Positions 1 to 7,907 are shown, numbered from the stretch's first letter. The stretch: 17,524 nt of DNA from Porticoccaceae bacterium (GCA_002591625.1 PCDB01000044.1:1-17524); one strand, 5' to 3'. The notes: generated by a model from the sequence alone, not told the origin. Numbers and translations are program-made.

Positions 1-2
1 CG

Positions 3-312
3 ACTTTGGCTCAGAACGCGACTGAGGAAGGCGCCATTGTAACAATATTTTCATCAGATAAAGATTTAATGCAACTTGTTTCACACGACATCAAGATGTA
101 CGACCCCATTAGGAATATTTTTATTGATATTGATAAGGTAAGAGAAAAGTTTGGTGTCACGCCTGACAAGGTAATAGATGTACAGGCTCTTATTGGAGAT
201 AGAGTTGATAATATTCCGGGTGTACCAGGTGTGGGAATAAAAACTGCTTCTAACTTGATTTCAAAATTTAAAAATGTAGAAAACTTATTGGCGTCATATG
301 AAGAAATCGATA
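3..312 (+). pseudogene. polA: Internal fragment of DNA polymerase I 5'-nuclease domain
   Basis: These ~100 codons encode the middle of the PolA N-terminal 5'-3' exonuclease domain: the SSDKDLMQLV segment, then KFGVTPDKVIDVQALIGD and the helix-hairpin-helix stretch DNIPGVPGVGIKTA. By comparison with E. coli PolA this covers roughly residues 120-215. The start of polA lies off the left edge, and the rest of the nuclease, proofreading and polymerase domains are absent, because the frame switches to Rieske oxygenase sequence at about 305-320. SSDKDLMQLV is the wording I associate with alphaproteobacterial PolA (E. coli has TGDKDMAQLV), whereas the rest of the window looks gammaproteobacterial. 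A hand count gives ~37% GC for 1-300 against ~45% for 361-660. It cannot be a working polymerase here. A misassembly at the contig edge is at least as likely as a biological fusion. Confidence 0.75.
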
Positions 313-1310
313 AGGAGAGAATATTTTTCAAAGAACCACTGTTAGTTGGTTTCAGTTGTGAGATGGCAAATCCTGGCGACTGTTTTATGTTCCAGGATCT
401 TGAAAACATAAACGTGTTAATGATTCGGGATTCCGAAGGTAAAGCACATGCCTTATTGAATTCAAGCCTTGAAGCCGGCCAAGTTTCCGCAGGTGACCTC
501 AACAAATGTGGTGAGAACATTCAACATCTCCCCTGCGAAGAAAAATATGGGATGCTCTACATCTGTCTTGACAAAGCTTCCGCGGTAAATATAGATAAAC
601 ATCTCGCAGACCTGACGCCCTGGTTCAAACAATGGGACCTTGCCGACACACAGCTTATAGGAGAGCATGTTTGGGACTTGAAGAGCAACTGGAAACTAGC
701 ACTTGATACGTTCTGTGAAGGTTATCACTTTGACATCCTCCATAAGGACTCGGTAGGTGATTTTAGCTTGGGGAATATTTCTCAATACAAGCGCTTCGGC
801 AGCCCGCAACGGCATCATCGCATGACTTTTCCTAACAAACCCATGCTCGACTTGCGCGGAACCGACGACAAAGATTGGGGAATGGAGATTCAAACTCATT
901 TTCAGTTGGTGCATTTCATTTACCCCAATGTGAGTCTCTTGATTTCTCCGACCGCTGTTGAATTTTTCGTTCTCTATCCCGGGAAAAAAGTGGGCGAACA
1001 TATTACTCGCTATCGGTCATACTGGCGCGGCGACATAAATAGGGCAAGCTGGTCTGGGGGAGGCGCCAAAGAAAATTTTGACTTTATAGTCTATGTTGTT
1101 GATAAAGAGGACTATTGGGTAAGTGCAAATGTCCAAAAAAGTCTTAACGCCAATCGCCGAAAGTTCTCTACTTTTGGAAAGAATGAACCGTCACTGATAA
1201 ACATGCATAGGAATTTTCTGTCGGCAGTGGGGCTTGATCCAGATATAAAGGAAGCCCCCGACTGGGAGGATCTGACAGGTGACAAAAGCACTGGCCCTGT
1301 GGCAGCCTAA
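3..1310 (+). CDS. Rieske-type oxygenase alpha subunit lacking Rieske-cluster ligands, joined in frame to a PolA fragment (partial at left edge)
   Basis: The frame is open to the left edge, so the TTG at 6 is not a convincing start. From about position 315 the protein matches ring-hydroxylating oxygenase alpha subunits, beginning at the ERIF...F...PGD stretch that usually lies ~45 residues inside such proteins. The C-terminal SRPBCC-type catalytic domain looks intact: NWKLALDTFCEGYHFDILH gives the two iron-binding His (codons 726-728 and 741-743), and KEDYWVSANVQ gives the likely Asp ligand (1110-1112). The Rieske domain is degenerate. Where CxHRG is expected the protein reads NSSLEAG (459-479), so Cys is Ser and His is Glu, and the CPxHGWxY segment is missing, with the chain going directly to LPCEEKYGML. 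By itself it could not hold a [2Fe-2S] cluster. The role is inferred to be a mononuclear-iron oxygenase subunit needing an external electron donor, or a non-catalytic partner. It lies 68 nt upstream of the dehydrogenase genes, in the same direction. Confidence 0.72.
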   Translation, partial: TLAQNATEEGAIVTIFSSDKDLMQLVSHDIKMYDPIRNIFIDIDKVREKFGVTPDKVIDVQALIGDRVDNIPGVPGVGIKTASNLISKFKNVENLLASYEEIDKERIFFKEPLLVGFSCEMANPGDCFMFQDLENINVLMIRDSEGKAHALLNSSLEAGQVSAGDLNKCGENIQHLPCEEKYGMLYICLDKASAVNIDKHLADLTPWFKQWDLADTQLIGEHVWDLKSNWKLALDTFCEGYHFDILHKDSVGDFSLGNISQYKRFGSPQRHHRMTFPNKPMLDLRGTDDKDWGMEIQTHFQLVHFIYPNVSLLISPTAVEFFVLYPGKKVGEHITRYRSYWRGDINRASWSGGGAKENFDFIVYVVDKEDYWVSANVQKSLNANRRKFSTFGKNEPSLINMHRNFLSAVGLDPDIKEAPDWEDLTGDKSTGPVAA

Positions 1311-1378
1311 TGAATTTTAAGTCATCTACAGAATAAGATGAATTGATACTAAATGCGATTTTATAAAAAGGAGTCACT

Positions 1379-2347
1379 ATGGCGCTTCAAGAAAAAGACT
1401 TGCTGAGAGCTTATCGGCTAATGTCCACCATTCGGCAATTTGAGTCGCGTGTGGATACCGAGTTTCAACAAGGAAATATTCCAGGATTTGTGCATGACTA
1501 CAGTGGCCAAGAGGCTGTTGCTACCGGCGCATGCATGCATCTAACTAAAGATGATTATGTGGGCAGCACCCATAGAGGTCATGGACATTGCATCGCCAAA
1601 GGTTGTGACATTAAAGGTATGATGGCCGAAATCATGGGGCGATCTACAGGACTCTGTCGCGGCAAAGGCGGTTCGATGCACATTGCAGATATCAACCAAG
1701 GTATGCTTGGAGCAAACGCGATCGTTGGCGGTGCTCCGCCCCTTGCCATAGGGGCGGCCCTCAGCGCGAAAACTCTTGGCACAAAAAACGTTTCTCTCAG
1801 TTTCACAGGGGACGGCGGCTCAAATCAAGGTACAGTCTTCGAATCTATGAACCTCGCAGTTGTTCTTCAGCTTCCAACTATATTTATGTTTGAAAACAAT
1901 GGTTATGGAGAACACACAGCTGCCAAATATGCGGTGGGCAGCGGAGATATTGCCGGTCGAGCAGCAGGTTTTGGGATGCCGGCAAAACGAGTAGATGGCC
2001 TCGATTTTTTTGCCGTGTATGATGCTGTTGGCGAGGCGGTTGAACGAGCTCGTTCAGGTGGCGGTCCGAGCGCCATTGAAGCAAGTGCAGTCCGTTTTGG
2101 CGGGCATTTCATCGGTGATCCTCAGTTATATCGGGGTGAAGGGGAGCATGAAAGAAATCGACGCGACAATGATTGCATCAAGATCTTTTCAAAAAAAGTC
2201 ATATCTGAAAAGATGCTGAAGAAAAGCCAATTAAACTCAGTTGACAAGGAAATTGCGCAACTGATCGATACCGCTGTAGAGGAAGGATTGTCTGCTCCTT
2301 GGCCTTCGGCAGAAGAATTATTAACAGACGTCTACAGTAACTACTGA
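1379..2347 (+). CDS. acoA: 2-oxo acid dehydrogenase (AcoA/PDH-type) E1 component, alpha subunit
   Basis: Thiamine-diphosphate-dependent E1 alpha subunit. With the next gene it would decarboxylate a 2-oxo acid (or acetoin in true Aco systems) and reductively acylate the lipoyl group of E2. The TPP/Mg2+ motif runs from GDGGSNQG (G144-D145-G146) to FENNGYGE about 30 residues later, as in the E1 alpha family, and upstream are the usual GSTHRGHGH and RGKGGSMH segments. At 322 residues it is the normal length for the separate-subunit AcoA/PdhA type. The ATG at 1379 is preceded by a strong AAGGAG (1368-1373). The next gene, E1 beta, follows after 14 nt, so the two are cotranscribed. The symbol reflects family resemblance. 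acoX and the regulator acoR, often found with acetoin genes, are not here, so acetoin is not established as the substrate; pyruvate or a branched 2-oxo acid is equally possible. Confidence 0.88.
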   Translation: MALQEKDLLRAYRLMSTIRQFESRVDTEFQQGNIPGFVHDYSGQEAVATGACMHLTKDDYVGSTHRGHGHCIAKGCDIKGMMAEIMGRSTGLCRGKGGSMHIADINQGMLGANAIVGGAPPLAIGAALSAKTLGTKNVSLSFTGDGGSNQGTVFESMNLAVVLQLPTIFMFENNGYGEHTAAKYAVGSGDIAGRAAGFGMPAKRVDGLDFFAVYDAVGEAVERARSGGGPSAIEASAVRFGGHFIGDPQLYRGEGEHERNRRDNDCIKIFSKKVISEKMLKKSQLNSVDKEIAQLIDTAVEEGLSAPWPSAEELLTDVYSNY

Positions 2348-2361
2348 TCTGAGGAAACACT

Positions 2362-3369
2362 ATGCCAATTAAAAGTATAAGACAAGCCATCAACGAAACT
2401 CTGAAAAACGAGATGCGTCGCGATTCAACGATCGTTGTAATAGGTGAAGACGTGGCCGGTGGAGCTGGGTCAGATGGTATTGATGATGCGGCTGGCGGAG
2501 TATTCGGAGTGACCAAAGGTCTAGTGGGAGAGTTCGGTCGAGAGCGAGTAATTGATACGCCAATTACGGAAGCTGGATTCATTGGGATGGCTGCTGGTGC
2601 CGCATGCACAGGACTGAGGCCAGTGGTAGAACTAATGTTTGTTGACTTTATTGGTGTCTGCTTTGACCAAGTCTTCAATCAGACAGCCAAATTTCGTTAC
2701 ATGTTTGGAGGGAAGAGCGAGACACCGCTTGTTATAAGATCAATGGTCGGTGCAGGTATTGGAGCAGCCGCTCAGCACTCACATATGCTGCATCCGCTTC
2801 TAGCAAGCGTTCCGGGTCTTAAGGTAGCATTACCGAGTAATGCCTATGATGCAAAAGGGCTCTTGCTCACTGCGATTCGGGATAATGATCCCGTTATTTT
2901 CCTTGAACATAAGCTCCTGTACGACATGAAATGTGAAGTTCCTGATGAAGATTATCTGATTCCTTTTGGTCAGGCAGCATTTACTCGCGAGGGAGACGAT
3001 ATCACCCTTGTTTCGATGTCCAACATGGTACTCAACTGCAACCAAGTGGCTGATAATCTGGCAAAGGATGGGATAAACGCCGATGTCATTGACCTCCGAA
3101 CTGTCTCGCCGATTGATGAGGGTGCTGTTCTCGAAAGTGTAGAAGTGAGCGGTCGACTGCTCATAGTGGATGAGGCGAGCGAGCGTTGCAGTATGGCATC
3201 TGAAATTTCCAGCATCGTTGCAGAAAAAGCCTTTAAAAGCCTAAGAGCACCCATCGCTAAGGTGACTGCGCCTCACACACCGGTGCCTTTCACGCCAACC
3301 TTGGAAAAACTGTATGTGCCAAGCGTTGAGCGCATTGAGCAAGCAGCTCGCATGACCTTGGAGGCCTGA
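2362..3369 (+). CDS. acoB: 2-oxo acid dehydrogenase (AcoB/PDH-type) E1 component, beta subunit
   Basis: Partner of the preceding E1 alpha in the alpha2beta2 E1 enzyme. The 335-residue length is typical of E1 beta. The N-terminal pyrimidine-binding domain carries the characteristic VVIGEDVAGGAG and RVIDTPITEAGFIGMAAGAA stretches, the latter holding the Glu expected to activate the TPP aminopyrimidine. The C-terminal transketolase-type domain has DVIDLRTVSPIDEGAVLESV and LLIVDEAS, standard for this family. The ATG at 2362 has GAGG (2351-2354) about seven bases upstream. The E2 gene begins 2 nt after the stop, and the GGAGG in the last codons of acoB serves as its ribosome-binding site, so translation is probably coupled. 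Nothing looks truncated. The 2-oxo acid substrate cannot be deduced. Confidence 0.9.
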   Translation: MPIKSIRQAINETLKNEMRRDSTIVVIGEDVAGGAGSDGIDDAAGGVFGVTKGLVGEFGRERVIDTPITEAGFIGMAAGAACTGLRPVVELMFVDFIGVCFDQVFNQTAKFRYMFGGKSETPLVIRSMVGAGIGAAAQHSHMLHPLLASVPGLKVALPSNAYDAKGLLLTAIRDNDPVIFLEHKLLYDMKCEVPDEDYLIPFGQAAFTREGDDITLVSMSNMVLNCNQVADNLAKDGINADVIDLRTVSPIDEGAVLESVEVSGRLLIVDEASERCSMASEISSIVAEKAFKSLRAPIAKVTAPHTPVPFTPTLEKLYVPSVERIEQAARMTLEA

Positions 3370-3371
3370 TC

Positions 3372-4913
3372 ATGAGTGATTCACTCGTCGCGGTCGTTAT
3401 GCCTAAATGGGGTCTCGAGATGGTGGAGGGAACAATTACCGAGTGGCTCGTGAAGGTTGGTGATCCTATTTCTTTTGAGCAAGACCTTGTGGACATTGAG
3501 ACCAGTAAAATAGTTAACACTCTCACATCTCATCAATCGGGGACGTTAGTGCGCATTCTTGCACAAGAAGGGGAACTTTTAGATGTTGGTACCCCCATAG
3601 CCATCATCGCTATAAAAGAGACGACTGAATCTGAGGTAGACAAATACGTGGCCGAGATTAATGACGGTGTCGTGTCATTGGCCACAACATATTCAGAAAA
3701 GCCGTCAAGCCAAGAAGGCATTTCTGATCAAATCTCAAGAGCAAACTCCGATTCTACTGCAGATGTGTCGCCTGCAGAAATAGATGACAAAATTGATTTC
3801 GTCATTCCAAAAAGTCTTCAGGGTTATGATAATACTGACGCTACTTCTGCAACGCCAGTAGCTCTTCGTGTAGCGAAGCAACATAACGTAGCTATCGACT
3901 CCATCGCGGCCACTGGACGTCATGAGCGCGTCACATTGGATGACATACGAACCGCTGTCATTGCAGCAGGTGGGCGATTCAAAATAGCCCAAAAGGCAAG
4001 CTACAAAACCTCGTCAGATGGACGTGCAGCCGATGACAGTGATGTGCCGGCCACTCCTATTGCTAGGCGACTGGCAAAAAAACTAGGGGTCAGTCTAAAT
4101 GACTGCCGGCGCACAGGACGTCATCAGAGAGTAAGCAAAGCTGATGTTGAATTAGCCGCATTCAAGCTGGCCCCCACGCCCGACCTGTCGGCTCCGGCTG
4201 CGAAGGCGCCAGAGGTTAAGGAAGAGGCCCCTCTGGAAGCAAAGCCCCTTTCGGGAATGCGACGCACTATCGCCAAGCGCTTGCAAGAGTCAAAACTTGA
4301 AGCGCCTCACTTTCGTGCCTGTATCGACGTAGAGCTGGATGCGCTTCTGTCGCTGAGAAAGCAACTCAATGACTCGCGAACTGATGCAAACATTTCCATT
4401 AATGATTGTTTCATTAAAGCTACAGCTATGGCACTTTCTGCAACGCCGAAAGTCAATATTCAGTTTGATGGCAAGAATGTAACCTCAATGCCTCACGCCG
4501 ACATTGCCGTTGCTGTGGCCTTGGAGGACGGACTCATAACACCTATCGTAAGCAAGGCAGAAACCAAGGGATTGGTAGAAATTTCAAACGAAATGCGTGA
4601 GCTGGCGACACGAGCGAAGATCGGTAAATTAAAGCCAGCGGAGTTCCAGGGAGGTAGCTTCAGCTTGTCTAATCTAGGCATGTTCGGTGTTAGTCAGTTC
4701 GATGCGATTATCAACCCGCCTCAGGCTGCAATATTGGCAATCGGTGCAAGCGAGAGACGACTCCTGCCAGACGGCGATTCTGACATGCGACAGGCAACTA
4801 TTTTAACGCTGACGCTCTCGAGTGACCATCGCGTAATAGATGGTGCAATCGCCGCAAAGTTTTTGCAGACACTGAAAACGTTTATCGATCAGCCTGCCAT
4901 GATGTTGGGTTAA
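3372..4913 (+). CDS. acoC: Dihydrolipoamide acyltransferase (E2) with one lipoyl and two tandem E3-binding domains
   Basis: E2 core of the complex: it carries the acyl group on a lipoyl arm and transfers it to CoA. Domains in order: a lipoyl domain at ~5-80 with the modified lysine K46 in DIETSKI; an acidic Ser/Asp-rich linker at ~85-155; a first peripheral-subunit-binding domain at ~159-196 (ATPVALRVAKQ...TGRHERVTLDDI); a second at ~226-263 (ATPIARRLAKK...TGRHQRVSKADV); an Ala/Pro/Glu linker; and the CAT-fold acyltransferase domain at ~285-513. The active-site motif DHRVIDG is intact (H486, D490). At 513 residues it is longer than a one-lipoyl, one-PSBD E2 because of the duplicated binding domain, which is unusual. 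GGAGG in the end of acoB precedes the ATG. The E3 gene follows after 8 nt. The family is certain; the acyl group is not. Confidence 0.92.
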   Translation: MSDSLVAVVMPKWGLEMVEGTITEWLVKVGDPISFEQDLVDIETSKIVNTLTSHQSGTLVRILAQEGELLDVGTPIAIIAIKETTESEVDKYVAEINDGVVSLATTYSEKPSSQEGISDQISRANSDSTADVSPAEIDDKIDFVIPKSLQGYDNTDATSATPVALRVAKQHNVAIDSIAATGRHERVTLDDIRTAVIAAGGRFKIAQKASYKTSSDGRAADDSDVPATPIARRLAKKLGVSLNDCRRTGRHQRVSKADVELAAFKLAPTPDLSAPAAKAPEVKEEAPLEAKPLSGMRRTIAKRLQESKLEAPHFRACIDVELDALLSLRKQLNDSRTDANISINDCFIKATAMALSATPKVNIQFDGKNVTSMPHADIAVAVALEDGLITPIVSKAETKGLVEISNEMRELATRAKIGKLKPAEFQGGSFSLSNLGMFGVSQFDAIINPPQAAILAIGASERRLLPDGDSDMRQATILTLTLSSDHRVIDGAIAAKFLQTLKTFIDQPAMMLG

Positions 4914-4921
4914 CGGTAATA

Positions 4922-6316
4922 ATGGCTGAACACTTTGATCTAGCAGTTATCGGCGGAGGCCCGGGCGGTTATGTAGCGGCTATAAGGGCTGCTCAACTGG
5001 GGTTTAAGGTAACTCTGGTTGAGAAAGAACATCTCGGGGGTGTATGTCTGAACTGGGGCTGTATTCCGACCAAAGCGCTTTTGAAAGGCGCGGAAGTTTC
5101 ACATACCTTGAACACCATGGAAAGGTGGGGGTTCACTGCAGATAACCTCTCCTTTGATATCAACAAATTGGTCGATCATAGCCGTGCAGCAGCAACTAAA
5201 CTAAGCGGTGGTATCGAATATCTTCTGCGAAAAAACCGAGTTATAGTTTTCGAGGGCACAGCGAAGCTGACCGGAAAATGTAAATTACAGGTCAGCACAA
5301 AGAATAAAGTGATCTCAATAAATGCCATGCATGTTATCGTGGCCACAGGGGCACGACCGCGAGAATTGCCCAACCTACCAGCCAATCGAAACATCATATG
5401 GACGGCGCGCGAGGCCATGACACCCAAGAATTTGCCAGAACGTCTTTTGATTGTCGGGGCAGGGGCAATAGGTTGTGAATTCGCAAGCTTCTATGCTGAT
5501 TTAGGCTCTCATGTTACATTGGTAGAAGCTGTCGATCATATCCTCCCAACTGAAGATAAAGAGATTTCGCAACTCGCTGGGCGGGCTTTCTTAACCAGGG
5601 GCATAGATATTCTGACTGACTCGCTCATTAGCAGGATAGCTATCACAAACGATAGAGTCGAAGCGGAAATAAAGAACCAAGGAAAAACAAGCAAACTTGT
5701 TGCTGATCGCGTCATTCTCGCAATAGGTGTTTCAGGAAACACAGAAAATCTTGGTTTGGAATCACTGAACGTCGAAGTTGAAAATAGCTTCATCAAGACC
5801 GATCAATGGTGTAGGACAAATGTTGTGGGGTTATATGCGATTGGAGACGTTGCAGGGGCTCCTTGGCTTGCGCATAAGGCAAGTCACGAGGCGGTAATTT
5901 GTGTCGAGCACATCGCCGGTGAGCCAACATCCAAACCACTAAACAGAACGCAGATTCCTGGATGCACATACTGCCGACCCCAATTGGCGAGCGTCGGTCT
6001 AACCGAGCAAGGCGCTAAACAACAAGGAATTAACGTTAGGGTGGGCCGATTTGATCTTCAAGCTAGTGGTAAGGCAATCGCAATCAACGAGCCGAAAGGT
6101 CTCGTCAAGGCAATCTTTGATGCCGGAACAGGCAAATTGATCGGAGCCCATATGATCGGTCCAGAAGTAACCGAGCAGATTCAAGGACTTGTAGTTGCCA
6201 TGGGTGCTGAAATGAGCGACGAGCAACTATCAAAAACAATTTTCCCTCATCCCACGGTATCTGAGTCAATTCACGAATCAGTGCTCGACTCAATTAATAG
6301 AGCCATTCATAAATAG
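4922..6316 (+). CDS. lpdA: Dihydrolipoyl dehydrogenase (E3)
   Basis: Flavoprotein that reoxidises the dihydrolipoyl arm of E2 and passes electrons to NAD+. The FAD-binding GGGPGGYVAAIRAAQ lies near the N terminus, followed by the redox-active disulfide in GGVCLNWGCIPTK (C42 and C47). The NAD-binding Rossmann motif is GAGAIGCEFASFYADLG, and the second FAD contact AIGDVAG comes before the dimerisation domain. The catalytic His-Glu pair is present in FPHPTVSESIHE (H443, E448). At 464 residues it has normal length. As the last gene of the four-gene dehydrogenase set, it is probably a dedicated E3 for this complex rather than the shared cellular one. It begins 8 nt after E2. The ribosome-binding site just before 4922 is weak, which suggests re-initiation from E2. 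Confidence 0.94.
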   Translation: MAEHFDLAVIGGGPGGYVAAIRAAQLGFKVTLVEKEHLGGVCLNWGCIPTKALLKGAEVSHTLNTMERWGFTADNLSFDINKLVDHSRAAATKLSGGIEYLLRKNRVIVFEGTAKLTGKCKLQVSTKNKVISINAMHVIVATGARPRELPNLPANRNIIWTAREAMTPKNLPERLLIVGAGAIGCEFASFYADLGSHVTLVEAVDHILPTEDKEISQLAGRAFLTRGIDILTDSLISRIAITNDRVEAEIKNQGKTSKLVADRVILAIGVSGNTENLGLESLNVEVENSFIKTDQWCRTNVVGLYAIGDVAGAPWLAHKASHEAVICVEHIAGEPTSKPLNRTQIPGCTYCRPQLASVGLTEQGAKQQGINVRVGRFDLQASGKAIAINEPKGLVKAIFDAGTGKLIGAHMIGPEVTEQIQGLVVAMGAEMSDEQLSKTIFPHPTVSESIHESVLDSINRAIHK

Positions 6317-6336
6317 TTGACACAAAGAATTTGCTT

Positions 6337-6774
6337 ATGTCAGATTATCCCATTCATTCAAACCTATTCACCTGGCCCACGAGCAATCCCGTTCTCCTAG
6401 GTGGCTGCTGCCCTCACTGTGGGGAGATCAGCTTCCCAGCACAATCATCTTGTAGAAACTGCAGCAGAAATGATAGCAATGTTATTGAGTTAGGGAATAA
6501 GGGCTTGCTATGGACATGGACAATTCAAAGCTTTTTGCCAAAACCGCCTTACATGCGCGACGAGACTGCAGAGACATTCAAACCTTATGGCGTGGGTTAT
6601 GTGGAAATGCCTGCTGGTATCCGGATTGAGTCACGCCTTCTGATCGCAGATCCCAACAAACTTCAGATTGGTATGCCCATGAAATTAGTAATTGAAAAAT
6701 TCTCACCCAATGATCAAGGGGGACATAACCTCTGCTTTGCCTTTGATAGCCTGGAGAATTCGCAATGGACGTAG
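6337..6774 (+). CDS. DUF35 Zn-ribbon / OB-fold protein, partner of the thiolase-fold protein
   Basis: Small protein with the two-part DUF35 architecture: an N-terminal rubredoxin-like zinc ribbon with four cysteines, CPHC and CRNC (C25, C28, C39, C42), followed by an OB fold (~50-145) with the GLLWTWT and KPYGVGYVEMP stretches typical of the family. In known systems DUF35 proteins pair with thiolase-fold enzymes, for example the Ltp2 aldolase with the ChsH2 DUF35 domain in steroid side-chain cleavage, and channel or position the acyl-CoA. Here the gene overlaps the following thiolase-fold gene by 10 nt, so a stoichiometric complex is likely. I prefer the ATG at 6337: an in-frame TTG at 6331 is possible, but AAAGAA at 6324-6329 is better spaced for the ATG. 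The 20-nt gap after lpdA suggests the same operon. Confidence 0.85.
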   Translation: MSDYPIHSNLFTWPTSNPVLLGGCCPHCGEISFPAQSSCRNCSRNDSNVIELGNKGLLWTWTIQSFLPKPPYMRDETAETFKPYGVGYVEMPAGIRIESRLLIADPNKLQIGMPMKLVIEKFSPNDQGGHNLCFAFDSLENSQWT

Positions 6775-7907
6775 CAATAATCGGTTTGGGCATGCATCCT
6801 TTCGGACGCTCACCCCAAAAAACTGGCCTTCAGCAGGGTGCAGAGGCCGCAAGAGAGGCTTTGGCAGATGCAGGTGTCGACTGGAAGGACATTGAGTGCG
6901 GTTATGGTGGCAGTCAAGATGGCGGCAACGCAGACTCAATTGTAAATGAACTAGGCCTGAGCGGCCTGCAATTTACAAACATTTTCAATGGATGTGCGAC
7001 GGGAGGAAGCTCTTTGCATGCCGCATACAGCACCATAAAATCAGGTGAATATCGTAACGCGTTGGTTCTGGGGTTCGATAAGCACCCAAGAGGCGCCTTC
7101 AATCCGTTACCGGCTGAGTGGGGAATTGACGATTGGTATGGTGAAACGGGCCTGATGCTGACAACACAATATTTTGCTATGAAAATACAGCGCTACATGC
7201 ATGAATATGACATTTCAGAGCAAGCGTTGATTAGTGTAGCCGAAAAAGCTTTTTATAATGGTTCTATTAACCCAACTGCCTGGCGAAGACAAGCTCTCAG
7301 TCGAGAAGATATAGGCACCTCTCAAATGGTTAGCCACCCCCTTAGGAAATATATGTTCTGCAACCCAGCTGAGGGGGCCGTAGCACTGGTTATCTGCAAC
7401 GCTGAAGAGGCGAAGCGATACACCGATAAACCAGTGTTCATCAATGCGGCCATTGTCCGCACCCGCCATTATGGAAGTTTTGAAGTCTTCAGCCCATCGC
7501 AGCCCGTAATAACAGCAGATTCGCCTACTGTAATCGCCTCACAAGCTGCATATGAACAGGCAGGCATAGGTCCCGCCGACATTGATGTTGCGCAGCTGCA
7601 GGACACTGAAAGTGGGGCAGAAATAATTCATATGGCAGAAAATGGATTCTGTGCTCATGGGGAACAAGAGAAATTATTGGAAGAACGTTACACCTCAATT
7701 ACAGGCAAGCTACCAGTCAATACTGATGGCGGTTGCTTAGCTAATGGCGAGCCTGTGGGTGCATCTGGTCTGCGTCAGGTTCATGAAATTTGTCTGCAAT
7801 TGAGGCAAGAAGCGGGTGCTCGCCAAGTTCGAGGCAAACCAAAAACTGGCTATACCCATGTTTATGGCGCTCCGGGGATTAGTGGTGTGACTATACTAAG
7901 CAGATAA
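6765..7907 (+). CDS. Thiolase-fold acyl-CoA lyase or acyltransferase (SCP-x/Ltp2-like)
   Basis: A 380-residue thiolase-superfamily protein. The nucleophile-position cysteine is present as FNGCATGGSS (C77). The second loop reads NTDGGCLANGEPVGASG (319-335), so the histidine of the classical thiolase GHP motif is glutamate (E329). The C-terminal CxG cysteine loop of true thiolases is replaced by GYTHVYGAPGISG, with tyrosines at 363 and 367. This is the pattern of the SCP-x/lipid-transfer-like branch, which includes Ltp2-type retro-aldolases that use tyrosines, rather than biosynthetic or degradative thiolases. The likely role is C-C bond cleavage or formation on a CoA thioester together with the overlapping DUF35 protein. 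The ATG at 6765 lies inside the DUF35 gene, indicating translational coupling. The family is certain; the reaction is inferred, and a conventional thiolase activity is the alternative. Confidence 0.85.
   Translation: MDVAIIGLGMHPFGRSPQKTGLQQGAEAAREALADAGVDWKDIECGYGGSQDGGNADSIVNELGLSGLQFTNIFNGCATGGSSLHAAYSTIKSGEYRNALVLGFDKHPRGAFNPLPAEWGIDDWYGETGLMLTTQYFAMKIQRYMHEYDISEQALISVAEKAFYNGSINPTAWRRQALSREDIGTSQMVSHPLRKYMFCNPAEGAVALVICNAEEAKRYTDKPVFINAAIVRTRHYGSFEVFSPSQPVITADSPTVIASQAAYEQAGIGPADIDVAQLQDTESGAEIIHMAENGFCAHGEQEKLLEERYTSITGKLPVNTDGGCLANGEPVGASGLRQVHEICLQLRQEAGARQVRGKPKTGYTHVYGAPGISGVTILSR

Noticed and set aside
1343..1366. TTGATA and TTATAA upstream of the E1 alpha gene as a promoter
   Set aside because: The two hexamers are only ~12 nt apart, far short of the 16-18 nt needed, and the -10 would abut the ribosome-binding site.
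2199..2678. Long minus-strand open frame across the E1 alpha/beta junction
   Set aside because: It lies opposite two well-supported genes, shows no recognisable domain and has low-complexity Pro/Ser/Ala composition typical of antisense shadows.
1379..6316. Firm assignment of the four-gene set to acetoin catabolism
   Set aside because: The families match AcoABC/L, but acoX and acoR are absent and the neighbours are oxygenases and CoA-lyase genes, so the substrate is left open.
6331..6336. TTG at 6331 as the start of the DUF35 protein
   Set aside because: The ATG two codons later has better spacing from the AAAGAA and is the stronger start codon.
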